Assembly (NCBI RefSeq): GCF_025685685.1
Contig: NZ_JAGSYH010000001.1
Location: forward strand, 186,001 to 250,000
Length of the DNA: 64,000 bases
Reading direction: 5' to 3'
DNA from: Acidicapsa dinghuensis
GTDB taxonomy: Bacteria; Acidobacteriota; Terriglobia; Terriglobales; Acidobacteriaceae
How positions within the stretch are numbered: the first letter of the stretch is position 1; each line of letters starts with the position of its first letter. The position numbers and the translations under genes are program-made. Below are positions 19,536-27,791 of the stretch, piece by piece. Under the pieces are notes generated by a model. The model saw nothing but the letters and a program-made list of their open reading frames with translations. It made no database searches and had not been told where the DNA came from.

Positions 19536-20888
19536 ATGAAGAAGGTTTTTCTCGCATCCCTGTTCGCGACCGCGACGACTTCCGCACTGCTGAGTGCAGG
19601 GGTCATGACGGTCGCGGCGCCTACTGCCTTTGCCCAGGCAGCCCAAGGTTCCTCTGACCAGATCACAATTAAAGATCCTGCGGAGTTCAACGCATATCAG
19701 AACGCCATCACGCAGACCAGTCCTGCGGCCAAGGCTTCGGCATGTGAGTCGTTTCTGCAGCAGTATCCACAAAGCATAGTGAAAAAGACGGTTCTGGAGC
19801 AGCTCGTTCAGGCCGACGCTCAGATTCCCAACAATACCGACAAGACGATTGACGCTGCACAGCGTCTGTTGCAACTTGAGCCCAACAATCTCGAATCCAT
19901 CTATTTGATTGCTCTGCTCAAGAAGCAGCAGGCTGCGGCCAATCCAGGCCAGGCTGCGCAGTTGCTCGATGATGCTGCGGCGATGGCAAGCAAAGGCCTT
20001 GCCGCAACCAAGCCTGCCGATGTGCAGCAGGACGGGTGGGACAAACAAACCGCCGCGACATTCCCTGTGTTCTACTCCATCCTCTCGAACGACCAGCTCT
20101 ACTCGAAGAAGGATCTCAAGGCAGCCGTCGATGCTTTCCGCACAGAGCTGGAGTGGATGGCCAAGAATAACCCGGATCTGACCAAGGTCCCGCCGGGGTT
20201 GAACGATACGCTGCTGCTGGGCCAGACCTACACCCAGCTCACGCCTCCCGACATGATCAACGGCGTCTGGTTCCTGACCCGCGCCGAGAACTTCGCGCCA
20301 GCCAACTTTAAGCCGCAGATCGACAAGCAGGCCCGCTACTGGTACAAGCGCTACCACGGCAAGGAAGACAGCTTTGAGGCCGTGCTCGCCGCTTCAGCCA
20401 ACTCGGTCTTCCCGCCGGACGGGTTCACGATTGCCCCGGCTCCCACGCCTAAAGACATTGCCGATGGCGTCGTGGCCAGCACACCCGATCTGACGACTCT
20501 TGCCCTGCAGGATAAGGAATACATCCTCGCCAACGCTTCCAAGGACAACGCGGATAAGCTCTGGGCGACGCTGAAGGATCAGGTTGCGCAGATTCCGGGC
20601 ACCATAATGTCGGTGAGCGATGACGGCACGCAGGTCAAGATCGCTGTAACCGATGATGCGAAGGCCGACAAGAAGCCTGACTTCACCATCAACCTGAAAA
20701 AGCCTCTGACGGCTGCGGAGAAAACAAAGCTGGCTGTGGGAACCGATGAGACGAATCTGATCGGCACCTTTGATTCCTATACGCAGAATCCGGAAGAAAT
20801 CATCATGCGCGACGGTGAATTGCAGGGCGAAAAGAAGACACCGGCGCATAAGCCCTCCGCGGCACACCACCGTTCTTCTTCCAACTAA
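19536..20888 (+). CDS. secreted conserved protein, TPR-like
   Basis: 450 residues. The signal peptide is MKKVFLASLFATATTSALL...TAFAQA. Residues 45-250 are helical with TPR-like pairs (NAITQTSPAAKASACESFLQQYPQSIVKKTVLEQLVQAD, then RLLQLEPNNLESIYLIALLKKQQ). The C-terminal 130 residues look like a small beta domain (IMSVSDDGTQVKIAVTD), and the tail is Lys/His/Ser-rich. This type of protein is recurrent in Acidobacteriaceae, but I know of no function. A ribosome site CAGGAG precedes the ATG. It has its own strong promoter and its own terminator, so it is a monocistronic and probably well-expressed gene. Confidence 0.78.
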   Translation: MKKVFLASLFATATTSALLSAGVMTVAAPTAFAQAAQGSSDQITIKDPAEFNAYQNAITQTSPAAKASACESFLQQYPQSIVKKTVLEQLVQADAQIPNNTDKTIDAAQRLLQLEPNNLESIYLIALLKKQQAAANPGQAAQLLDDAAAMASKGLAATKPADVQQDGWDKQTAATFPVFYSILSNDQLYSKKDLKAAVDAFRTELEWMAKNNPDLTKVPPGLNDTLLLGQTYTQLTPPDMINGVWFLTRAENFAPANFKPQIDKQARYWYKRYHGKEDSFEAVLAASANSVFPPDGFTIAPAPTPKDIADGVVASTPDLTTLALQDKEYILANASKDNADKLWATLKDQVAQIPGTIMSVSDDGTQVKIAVTDDAKADKKPDFTINLKKPLTAAEKTKLAVGTDETNLIGTFDSYTQNPEEIIMRDGELQGEKKTPAHKPSAAHHRSSSN

Positions 20889-20913
20889 AACTGTTGCATC
20901 AGGAGAGTACGAG

Positions 20914-20948
20914 AAACAGCGCATCCCTTGTGGATGCGCTGTTTTGTT
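20914..20948 (+). terminator. Rho-independent terminator
   Basis: Perfect 13-bp stem AAACAGCGCATCC / GGATGCGCTGTTT with a 5-nt loop, followed by TTGTTT. It ends the gene at 19536-20888. Confidence 0.9.
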
Positions 20949-21009
20949 TGCTCAGGCTGTATGCCTTTAACCATGGCGTGCGGATTACGGATGGTAAGCT
21001 GATGTCAAG

Positions 21010-21870
21010 ATGAGAATTCCCCCATTCCGATCGCGTTTCCTCGTGATTGCGTCGATTCTCGTTACCTCTGGGCTGATCGTGCGTGGGCAAAGCCCTTCCA
21101 GCACATCGTCTCAATCCCCGCTGGGCATCACAGTCAAGCAACTGGACAACAAACCGGTAGCGACAATTTTCCCAGCAGACGACAAATCGACCGCCAGGAC
21201 GCAACTTGAGTTTCTGACGCCTGACCAGATGACAGCCGCGGATCGCCAGTTGGCAGAACAAAGTCAGGGTGAAATTGCGCGCCGCGCTGCATTCCAGGGC
21301 TTCAACCTGGCGGAAGGCAGCGGCTGGGGCTACGAGCAGGCAGTCTGTCCCGTGTTCCCGAACCACCTCATCCTTGACTACAGCCGAATCGACGGTCGCG
21401 GAGACGTCACGTTATTCTCCGTTGCGATTCCTCGCGGAGAAGGGCACATCCGCGTAATTCCAGTGTGGCGTCGAAGTTACTCCCTCTGGACACCATCCTC
21501 CTCCAATGCCATCACGCTGAACGACTTCAATCACATGGTCTTGGAAGGCGGCTCGGGACTCTCTCCGGACTGGCTGACGCTGGGGCTCTGCTACGCTGCG
21601 CTGGCTGGCGGACATGTGCGTGCCGCGCTCGTTTCAGAAGTTCCGGATCAATTCCCGCTGTATCCACCCGCACAACTGAATCTCGCAAAAGACGGCACGG
21701 CAAGGGTTGAGTTCACCGATGTAACGCCTGGCGTTCGCGCAATGGAATGGAAGCTGGACTTTACCCGCACGGGGCGCTTGCAGAAAGTGAAGCACGATCA
21801 TGTGGACGGAATTGTGGCGCGGCCTGTAGCAGGCGCGCCTGTTGATTTGTCGAAAGCCGCTGCAAATTAG
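21010..21870 (+). CDS. secreted protein of unknown function
   Basis: 286 residues with a signal peptide (RSRFLVIASILVTSGLIVRGQ). The mature protein has no repeats or membrane segments. A recognisable block is EGSGWGYEQAVCPVFPNHLILDY followed by RIIPVWRRSYSLWTP-like strands, so it is probably beta-rich. I recognise it only as a recurrent acidobacterial orphan type. It sits alone between a terminator and a convergent protease gene. Confidence 0.72.
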   Translation: MRIPPFRSRFLVIASILVTSGLIVRGQSPSSTSSQSPLGITVKQLDNKPVATIFPADDKSTARTQLEFLTPDQMTAADRQLAEQSQGEIARRAAFQGFNLAEGSGWGYEQAVCPVFPNHLILDYSRIDGRGDVTLFSVAIPRGEGHIRVIPVWRRSYSLWTPSSSNAITLNDFNHMVLEGGSGLSPDWLTLGLCYAALAGGHVRAALVSEVPDQFPLYPPAQLNLAKDGTARVEFTDVTPGVRAMEWKLDFTRTGRLQKVKHDHVDGIVARPVAGAPVDLSKAAAN

Positions 21871-21939
21871 CCTCAGAAAAAAATTAAGTACACATTAAGC
21901 AAAGCGCGTGACGGCACCGAATCGGCCATCACTCTTCCA

Positions 21940-23028
21940 TTACTGAGACAGGAAGAGATCCCGGATCGCGTTGCCGGGAAACGGCGTTGAAGTAATCGTG
22001 AGCGCAAAGATCACCATTGCAAATACTGCAAGCATCTTCCGTCCGGCTCCCGGTGGAGCGTCGCCAAGAACGCGTGGATGGCGCATGGCCGGGATCAGAA
22101 GAATGATCCCCCAGACAGCCCATCCAACCCAGCAGTACCAAGCCGCAACAAGCAGCACAACCGGCAATACCCGGCTCACAATGCGGTGCAGGTGCGGCGA
22201 GATGGCGTACAAAATGTGCCCTCCGTCTAGCTGGCCGCAAGGGATGAGATTGAGCGAAGTAATGAACAAACCAATCCATGCCGCAAGAAGAATCGGGTGA
22301 CAGACCGCAGGATCGACCGAAACATTCGCGTGTACCCGATGGGCCAAAAAAAGATGCTCCATCATGGACCGCAATAGCTCCAGGGAAGATGGCGGGCTGA
22401 AGTTGACGATCTCCATCGATGAGTGAACGTAAGAAGTGACGTGGCCAAGCGAGAGACTCATTCCTATCATGGCCGCTGCAATCGAAACCACGTATCCGGC
22501 AATTGGCCCCCAGACACCGATATCGATAAGCACGCGGCGATCTGGAATCCGTCCACGGAGACGGATGATAGCCCCCAGCGTGCCGCTTAACGTAGGCGCC
22601 GGCAGAACCCACGGCAGGGTGCAATCGACGGAATGCAAACGGCAGGCGATGTAATGGCCAAATTCGTGAGTAAGCAGAATAGAGAGCAGCGCTACTGAAA
22701 AAGGCCACCCCAGCAGGAATCGAGCAGGGCTCTGCAACAGCCATGGCCATGGCCACAAATCGGATTCATGCGCAACGAGCGGCAGGCCATCGTGATAGTT
22801 CTGCATGAACCGGGCGCCAATCCCCGTTGTCGTGATGATGCTCAGCAAAAGCAGCACGGTGGGAATCCCAAAGGTGCGCCATCGGGGTGCTCGTATTTCA
22901 GGCATGAAGAATCTGGAGGGGTGATTCAATACAGACAATCTGGCTGCGGTCAGCGATGTGCCAGTTTGGCTCGGTTCGGGCGGCCGAAACGACGTCGTGA
23001 ATCGTTTCGCCGCCGCAGAGATTAACAA
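21940..23028 (-). CDS. site-2 protease family (M50) membrane metallopeptidase
   Basis: 362 residues if started at TTG 23028; ATG 22905 is an alternative (321 residues). An intramembrane zinc protease: the zinc motif HEFGH (121-125) lies in LLSILLTHEFGHYIACRL, and the third ligand is in LNLIPCGQLDGGHILYAI. At least six hydrophobic segments surround them. The arrangement resembles the EGY1/plant-type and bacterial soluble-loop S2P proteins with no PDZ domain. Its substrate, perhaps a membrane-bound regulator, is unknown; no sigma/anti-sigma pair is adjacent. HU lies just upstream on the same strand, 42 bp away. Confidence 0.88.
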   Translation of the reverse strand: MLISAAAKRFTTSFRPPEPSQTGTSLTAARLSVLNHPSRFFMPEIRAPRWRTFGIPTVLLLLSIITTTGIGARFMQNYHDGLPLVAHESDLWPWPWLLQSPARFLLGWPFSVALLSILLTHEFGHYIACRLHSVDCTLPWVLPAPTLSGTLGAIIRLRGRIPDRRVLIDIGVWGPIAGYVVSIAAAMIGMSLSLGHVTSYVHSSMEIVNFSPPSSLELLRSMMEHLFLAHRVHANVSVDPAVCHPILLAAWIGLFITSLNLIPCGQLDGGHILYAISPHLHRIVSRVLPVVLLVAAWYCWVGWAVWGIILLIPAMRHPRVLGDAPPGAGRKMLAVFAMVIFALTITSTPFPGNAIRDLFLSQ

Positions 23029-23070
23029 ACACTACAGCACGTGGGTGGAAGAACCTCACTAGGAAGTGCT

Positions 23071-23358
23071 CTAGGAATGCGGTGTGTCGGTATGCAACGC
23101 GTGCAGTTCCTTGCCCGGCTTAAAACGAACGGCCTTGCCCGGCGCAATGCTCACTTCAGTACCGGTGCGCGGATTGCGGCCAATGCCGGTCTTTCGTGGC
23201 CTGACGCTGAAGACGCCAAAACCGCGCAACTCGATTCGATCACCTGCAGCCAGCGCTTGTTTCAGCCCTTCGAATACCGTGTCCACTGCCGCTTCTGCCT
23301 TTGCGCGCGGCAAACCGGTCCGCTCGATGACATGATGCACGATATCCTGCTTGATCAA
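23071..23358 (-). CDS. HU/IHF family DNA-binding protein
   Basis: 95 residues, the usual size. The histone-like fold is clear: [61 protein letters not shown], with the DNA-intercalating Pro in the IGRNPRTG arm and ...[15 protein letters not shown] at the end. It bends and compacts DNA as a dimer. The arm sequence alone does not separate HU from IHF subunits. It may be transcribed into the protease gene downstream. Confidence 0.94.
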   Translation of the reverse strand: MIKQDIVHHVIERTGLPRAKAEAAVDTVFEGLKQALAAGDRIELRGFGVFSVRPRKTGIGRNPRTGTEVSIAPGKAVRFKPGKELHALHTDTPHS

Positions 23359-23648
23359 AGTCGTCGCCTTTCGATCGGAAGATTGAGGCCTCGATGGAAG
23401 CAGCCACTGGCGAGATGCTATTGGGAGCCAGGGCCGTTGTCAATCCGGGCCTACTCCAATACCATAAACAATTTGAAGCACTTCGGTCCCATTCTTCTGG
23501 AAAATGCGGCATATTTGCTGGCTACAGTTCCGGTCGCCATAGGGTAAGGTGTGGAGAGATGCAATCCGGTCGGCAGTCAGAGCCCACCGGTGGTGCACAA
23601 CATATCGAGGCTGATGCAAAACAGCCTGACGAGAGGAAACAGCAAAGC

Positions 23649-24203
23649 ATGTCGATAATGAGTGATCGTTGGATTCGGGAACAGGCTCTGACACATGGAA
23701 TGATTGAGCCTTTTAGCGAGAAACAGGTCCGTGAGGGCGTCATCTCTTACGGATTATCCTCCTATGGATATGATTTGCGCGTCTCGGACGAGTTCAAGAT
23801 CTTTACCAATGTCAACAATGCCATCATCGATCCGAAGAGCTTCGATGAGCGTTCGTTCGTGAGTGTGCAGGCCGAGTCGGTCATCGTGCCCCCAAATTCC
23901 TTTGCCCTCGCCCGGTCGGTGGAGTACTTCCGGATCCCGCGGGATGTGATCAGCGTCTGCGTGGGTAAATCCACCTATGCGCGCTGCGGAATCATCGTGA
24001 ATGTAACCCCCTTCGAGCCGGAATGGGAAGGCTACGTAACGTTGGAGATTTCCAATACGACTCCATTGCCCGCAAAGGTCTATGCCAACGAGGGGCTGTG
24101 CCAGATTCTTTTCTTCCGCGGCGATGAGCCCTGCGAGGTCAGTTACGCGGACCGCAAGGGCAAATACCAGAAACAACATGGAATTGTGCTTCCGCGCCTT
24201 TGA
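23649..24203 (+). CDS. dcd: dCTP deaminase
   Basis: 184 residues from ATG 23649, with AGAGGAAA 11 nt upstream; the open frame extends back to 23394 but that part overlaps regulatory DNA and has no family similarity. The enzyme deaminates dCTP to dUTP for dTMP synthesis. Signature segments: [53 protein letters not shown] (substrate-binding Ser/Arg and the catalytic Glu), and [13 protein letters not shown]. Length fits the monofunctional enzyme; I cannot exclude the bifunctional dUTP-forming variant. Confidence 0.95.
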   Translation: MSIMSDRWIREQALTHGMIEPFSEKQVREGVISYGLSSYGYDLRVSDEFKIFTNVNNAIIDPKSFDERSFVSVQAESVIVPPNSFALARSVEYFRIPRDVISVCVGKSTYARCGIIVNVTPFEPEWEGYVTLEISNTTPLPAKVYANEGLCQILFFRGDEPCEVSYADRKGKYQKQHGIVLPRL

Positions 24204-24228
24204 GCGTCAATTTCCCGTTAACACAGAC

Positions 24229-24272
24229 CGGTCAGATGTCGATTCCAAATATGTGGGATTGGCATCTGACCG
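24229..24272 (+). repeat. long hairpin just after dcd
   Basis: CGGTCAGATG / CATCTGACCG (10-bp perfect arms) extends inward through eight more pairs (three of them G-U) to an AAATATGT loop. It begins 25 bp after the dcd stop codon. No T-run follows, so it is either an mRNA 3'-end stabiliser or part of a factor-dependent terminator. Confidence 0.6.
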
Positions 24273-24591
24273 AAGATCGGGTCTGCTGTGAGCATCGATA
24301 AACAATCTTCGCAGATGGTTCCTTCGTGCTTTGGCGGGCATGGATTACAGGTATGTAGTTTGATTCGTGTTCTTCCCGAAAAGAGGCGAATTAACTTCGA
24401 TTTGACGTGTCGAAGTATAACGTCGATATTATTTGTTAAATACATCATTTGATATTTAGCCGGAATCGGGTTGTGAAAGAACACGGGGCTATCTGAATTT
24501 TCCTGTTCCCACCATCTCCATTCGATTGGACAAATATCTCAACATAGGAAATGTGTGTCTTATGTGTTTCGTGCCAGGGGGCTAACGCATT
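24273..24591. other. intergenic upstream of LuxR-type regulator, no gene
   Basis: The stretch is AT-richer than its surroundings (notably 24410-24470). Only short unsupported frames occur. It probably carries the regulator's promoter and upstream sites. Confidence 0.5.
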
Positions 24592-24623
24592 TTCCGAATT
24601 GCAGTAGACCGGGTAATTCGGAA
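24592..24623. promoter_or_regulatory. inverted repeat upstream of LuxR-type regulator
   Basis: TTCCGAATT (24592-24600) and AATTCGGAA (24615-24623), perfect 9-bp arms with 14 bp between them, 54 bp before the regulator's ATG. The half-sites are about two helical turns apart centre to centre, as expected for a dimeric DNA-binding protein. It could be an autoregulatory site. Confidence 0.4.
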
Positions 24624-24677
24624 GATGCCTTGATGACGAAGCGCAGGACAACAAATGGCTGACCTCGGGGGCTGGTC

Positions 24678-25379
24678 ATGCATTGGAAGTTAAGGGAAGT
24701 TACTGCGCGCATTGGAGTGGTGTCGAGGGAGCCAATACGGCTAGCGGGACTGGAAACAGTTTTCGAGAAGATTCCGTCGATCGAATTGGTGAACGCTACG
24801 CTCCATGAACTGCTCGCGGATAGCAGTCTGGGCTATATCATTCTCGACCTGAGTGATCATGATGGATGGATCGATATGCAGCAAATGGTTCGCAGCATGC
24901 GTCCGGATATCCGGCAGATCGTTCTTGGGCCCGGTGTAGGCGATGAGATGATTCTGCGATCCATCATGGCTGGTGCGCGAGCTTTTTTGCACTCCAGTTC
25001 AGGTGCCTTCGCAGTGCGGCGCGCCGTGGAGTCGGTGATCCAGGGCACGATCTGGGCTCCCCGCCGTGTTCTCTCGCTTCTGGCTGATAAATATCTGAAC
25101 CAGCAGCAATTAGCCACATCCCCGGCAACTCCGCTCAGCCCGAGAGAAAAGCAAGTGCTGGATCTCATCATGACGGCTCGCTCTAACCGAGAAATTGCAG
25201 ATGAACTGGGGATCGAGGAGCGCACCGTCAAGGCTTATGTAGCAAGCCTGTTGCGCAAGACAGGAGCCGAGAACCGGGTCTCGCTTTCGATACAGAAAAT
25301 GCAGGAATCGATGCGAAGTCAACGCGCAGTTTCCGGCTGGAACTCTGCGATATCGAACGCGCCCTGGGAGACTCCGTGA
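24678..25379 (+). CDS. LuxR/NarL-type transcription regulator with degenerate receiver domain
   Basis: 233 residues. The N-terminal 120 residues have the receiver layout (ARIGVVSREPIRLAGLETVFE ... GYIILDLSDHDGW ... IVLGPGVGDEM), but the acidic pair that normally binds Mg2+ near the N-terminus is replaced (VSREP), so phosphorylation in the usual way is doubtful even though an Asp remains in LDLSDHDG. The C-terminal LuxR helix-turn-helix is canonical: LSPREKQVLDLIMTARSNREIADELGIEERTVKAYVASLLRKTG (about 151-195). No histidine kinase is adjacent, so it is an orphan regulator. Targets unknown. Confidence 0.86.
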   Translation: MHWKLREVTARIGVVSREPIRLAGLETVFEKIPSIELVNATLHELLADSSLGYIILDLSDHDGWIDMQQMVRSMRPDIRQIVLGPGVGDEMILRSIMAGARAFLHSSSGAFAVRRAVESVIQGTIWAPRRVLSLLADKYLNQQQLATSPATPLSPREKQVLDLIMTARSNREIADELGIEERTVKAYVASLLRKTGAENRVSLSIQKMQESMRSQRAVSGWNSAISNAPWETP

Positions 25380-26254
25380 TCGCAGGTCCACGATCGACGG
25401 AAGTTTCTTATGGTAATTAGCATCAATTAATAAGTTTTGACCCACTCATCGTTCTTACACTCTCAACTTTAGGTTCAAGAAGAGGGAACCTGCGAATTAC
25501 CCTCGCGCCCTCTGGGCCTATTGTGCCTGTGTTTAGGTTCACGTAGAAACTTAAGGATCATCGCCCAGCATATATCCCATCCATTCTGCGTTTCCATGGA
25601 ACGAGTAGGAGACCGCGGAAGCCCGACCGAAGCGTCAAGCCTCGTTCAAACTTCATTGTCCAAGTATCTTCTAAGGTTCTTTTGGAGTACGCACTTAGAT
25701 TTCATGCTTTAGAACACATGATTTATATGTCATGTAATCATTCATAAAATAGCTCTAATTACCGATATGAGTTACTTCAAGACATTGCACGTTGGTTATG
25801 TTGTTGCATTCTCGGACACTGGTGACAATGTTTACAGTAACAACGCAGATCTGGGGAAAGGACTTCTGCTGAGTGCTGACTCGTCAGCATTCTGTTGAAG
25901 TCCTCTTTTTTGCTCAAAGCTGAGTGCACAGACCAGGCTGGTGCGTCCTGGCTCATCGCGCGGACCGGCCATGTCTGCGGCATCAGCTGTGTATAGATTT
26001 GGTCCATTGCTTTCTCCCACAGCGACTTTCCGGTAAGGAATGCGTCAGCGATGTAGGCTGGCGTGGGTTGACGCCCTTGGTGCGCAGTCACGCCGGATTG
26101 CCCGGGAATTCAACGGAATTCGTCCCCGGCGTTTGTAAAGTCAAATAGGGTTGCAAATTGAGTACCTGAGCCCGGTTTTGAGAATGGACTCAGGATGAAA
26201 GCAAAGTATTTGCAAAACGGGCCCCAAGAGGCCCCGGATATAAGGAGAAAGATG
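25380..26254. other. long intergenic region with an orphan terminator
   Basis: About 875 bp without a supported protein gene. 25380-25790 is AT-rich with small inverted repeats (for example ACATGA...TCATGT near 25718-25737). A strong plus-strand terminator lies at 25859-25911 although no gene ends within 480 bp upstream. A 104-codon minus-strand frame (25777-26091) overlaps that hairpin and has no recognisable family. A GC-rich hairpin (CCGGGAATT...AATTCGTCCCCGG) lies near 26101-26132. Confidence 0.55.
25859..25911 (+). terminator. orphan intrinsic terminator, possible small-RNA 3' end
   Basis: AGGACTTC (25859-25866) pairs with GAAGTCCT (25897-25904), enclosing an inner TGCTGA / TCAGCA stem, and the outer arm is followed by C and six T. 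This is a full Rho-independent signal on the plus strand. The nearest upstream plus-strand gene stops at 25379, so an unannotated transcript, perhaps starting around 25700-25800, may end here. Confidence 0.65.
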
Positions 26255-26959
26255 ATGAAGAAATGGATTTCCGCAGCTCTGCTATTCTGCATGGGGATTT
26301 GGGCTTGCGCGCCCGCTGCCAACGCGGCCTCGAGCCGGGAAGATCTTCAGGATCGGATTGATGCCGCCAAAGTTGTGCTGGACGAGATTTTGAAGACGCC
26401 TGACAACGGTATCCCGATGAATATTTTGAAGATGGCGACTTGTGTGGCCGTAATTCCAAGCCTGAAAAAGGGAGCTTTCCTCATCGGAGCAGAATACGGG
26501 CAGGGTGTGGTCACCTGCCGAACCGGACATGGCTGGAGTGGGCCAGTATTCATTCGTCTCGCGGGCGGTTCCTTTGGCTTCCAGGCTGGCGGACAGGCGA
26601 CAGATCTGGTGCTGGTTGCAGTGAACGACCACGGATTTCAGGATCTGCTCAAGAGCAAATTTAAGCTCGGCGGAGATGTGGCAGCGACGGCCGGACCGGT
26701 CGGACGAAACTCACAGGCAGCCACCGATTGGAAGCTCAATGCCGAATTGCTGACCTATTCGCGCAGCAAGGGATTGTTTGCAGGAATTGACCTGAACGGC
26801 GCTACCGTCAGCCAGAATGTCGCTGATACCGGCGTGTACTACGGCCAGAGCTACGGATTCCGCACCATTCTTCGCGGGGACGTGGCCGTGCCGCAAGGCG
26901 CTCAGAATTTTGTCCGCACCATAGCCCATGCCTTCGTGGACGCAAAGACGAATTATTAG
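26255..26959 (+). CDS. SYLF-domain lipid-binding protein, secreted
   Basis: 234 residues from ATG 26255 (AGGAG 7 nt upstream; ATG 26252 is adjacent). Signal peptide MKKWISAALLFCMGIWACAPAANA. The rest is one SYLF (DUF500/Ysc84) domain: ...LDEILKTPDNGIPMNILKMATCVAVIPSLKKGAFLIGAEYGQGVVTCR..., then WSGPVFIRLAGGSFGFQAGGQATDLVLVA and ADTGVYYGQSYGFRTIL. SYLF domains bind lipids in eukaryotes; the bacterial exported forms are of unknown role, probably at the envelope. Confidence 0.88.
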   Translation: MKKWISAALLFCMGIWACAPAANAASSREDLQDRIDAAKVVLDEILKTPDNGIPMNILKMATCVAVIPSLKKGAFLIGAEYGQGVVTCRTGHGWSGPVFIRLAGGSFGFQAGGQATDLVLVAVNDHGFQDLLKSKFKLGGDVAATAGPVGRNSQAATDWKLNAELLTYSRSKGLFAGIDLNGATVSQNVADTGVYYGQSYGFRTILRGDVAVPQGAQNFVRTIAHAFVDAKTNY

Positions 26960-27031
26960 CCTCTATCGCATTCCTGGCGAGGATCGGATCGGCCATTCGC
27001 AACAGGGTACCGAACGGTATACTGAAGGCCT

Positions 27032-27694
27032 GTGACCGAACACATCCTCGCCAGCATTGTGCAGTTCGTCATCTGGACGATCTCATCCACCGGGTACGCG
27101 GGTGTCGCTCTTCTGATGGGGATCGAATCCGCTTGTATTCCACTGCCATCGGAAGTCATCATGCCGTTTGCCGGATACCTGGTTTCGACCGGAAGATTTG
27201 GCGGTGGCGATGCCATCATGGGATTGGTCTGGGTAGCGACTGCCGGCGCCATTGGCTGCAACCTCGGCTCCGTGATCGCCTATTGGATCGGCGCGTGGGG
27301 TGGCCGTCCGCTGGTTCTCCGCTATGGCAAATACGTCCTGATGAGTCCGCATGATCTGGACCGGATGCATGCCTACTTCGAGAAATACGGCTCGATCACG
27401 GTATTGATTGGCAGATTGCTGCCAGTAGTGCGGACGTTCATTGCCTTTCCCGCTGGAATCGCCAGGATGCCGCAGTTACGCTTTCACATTTATACTTTCG
27501 TCGGTTCGTGGCCATGGTGCTTTGCGTTGGCTTATGTTGGAAAGCAGCTAGGCGACCGATGGAATACTGATCCCCGCTTTCACGAGTGGTTTCACCGTTT
27601 CCATCTGTTTGTGGAACTGGCGCTCGTTGCGGGGATTGTCTGGTTTGTCTGGACGCACTGGAAAAAGCGCGGACAAGCTCTTAACGAAGCTTAG
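27032..27694 (+). CDS. DedA family membrane protein
   Basis: 220 residues from a GTG start. The DedA/VTT fold is clear: an amphipathic re-entrant N-terminal part with GIESACIPLPSEVIMPFAGYL, then GSVIAYWIGAWGG, the conserved FEKYGSITVLIGRLLPVVRTFIAFPAGIARM (Arg residues and Pro needed in the family), and hydrophobic C-terminal segments. DedA proteins are inner-membrane phospholipid flippases/scramblases, some acting on undecaprenyl phosphate. A short hairpin with T5 follows. Confidence 0.9.
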   Translation: MTEHILASIVQFVIWTISSTGYAGVALLMGIESACIPLPSEVIMPFAGYLVSTGRFGGGDAIMGLVWVATAGAIGCNLGSVIAYWIGAWGGRPLVLRYGKYVLMSPHDLDRMHAYFEKYGSITVLIGRLLPVVRTFIAFPAGIARMPQLRFHIYTFVGSWPWCFALAYVGKQLGDRWNTDPRFHEWFHRFHLFVELALVAGIVWFVWTHWKKRGQALNEA

Positions 27695-27717
27695 ACTCGA
27701 CGCATAGACGGCCTGCC

Positions 27718-27735
27718 ACAGCGCGGGCTGTTTTT
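27718..27735 (+). terminator. short terminator-like hairpin after the DedA gene
   Basis: ACAGC-gcgg-GCTGT, a 5-bp stem directly followed by T4. It is weak, and it lies between the DedA gene and ino1. Confidence 0.4.
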
Positions 27736-27791
27736 GCGTGTGCCAGATCAGGGCACTGCAGTCTGAAGAAGTAGTAGAAGGGAAGGTAGAC

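Noticed and set aside
25777-26091. 104-codon minus-strand frame
   Set aside because: It has plausible-looking segments but overlaps the orphan terminator hairpin, has no clear ribosome site and no recognisable family. Kept only as a remark in the intergenic entry.
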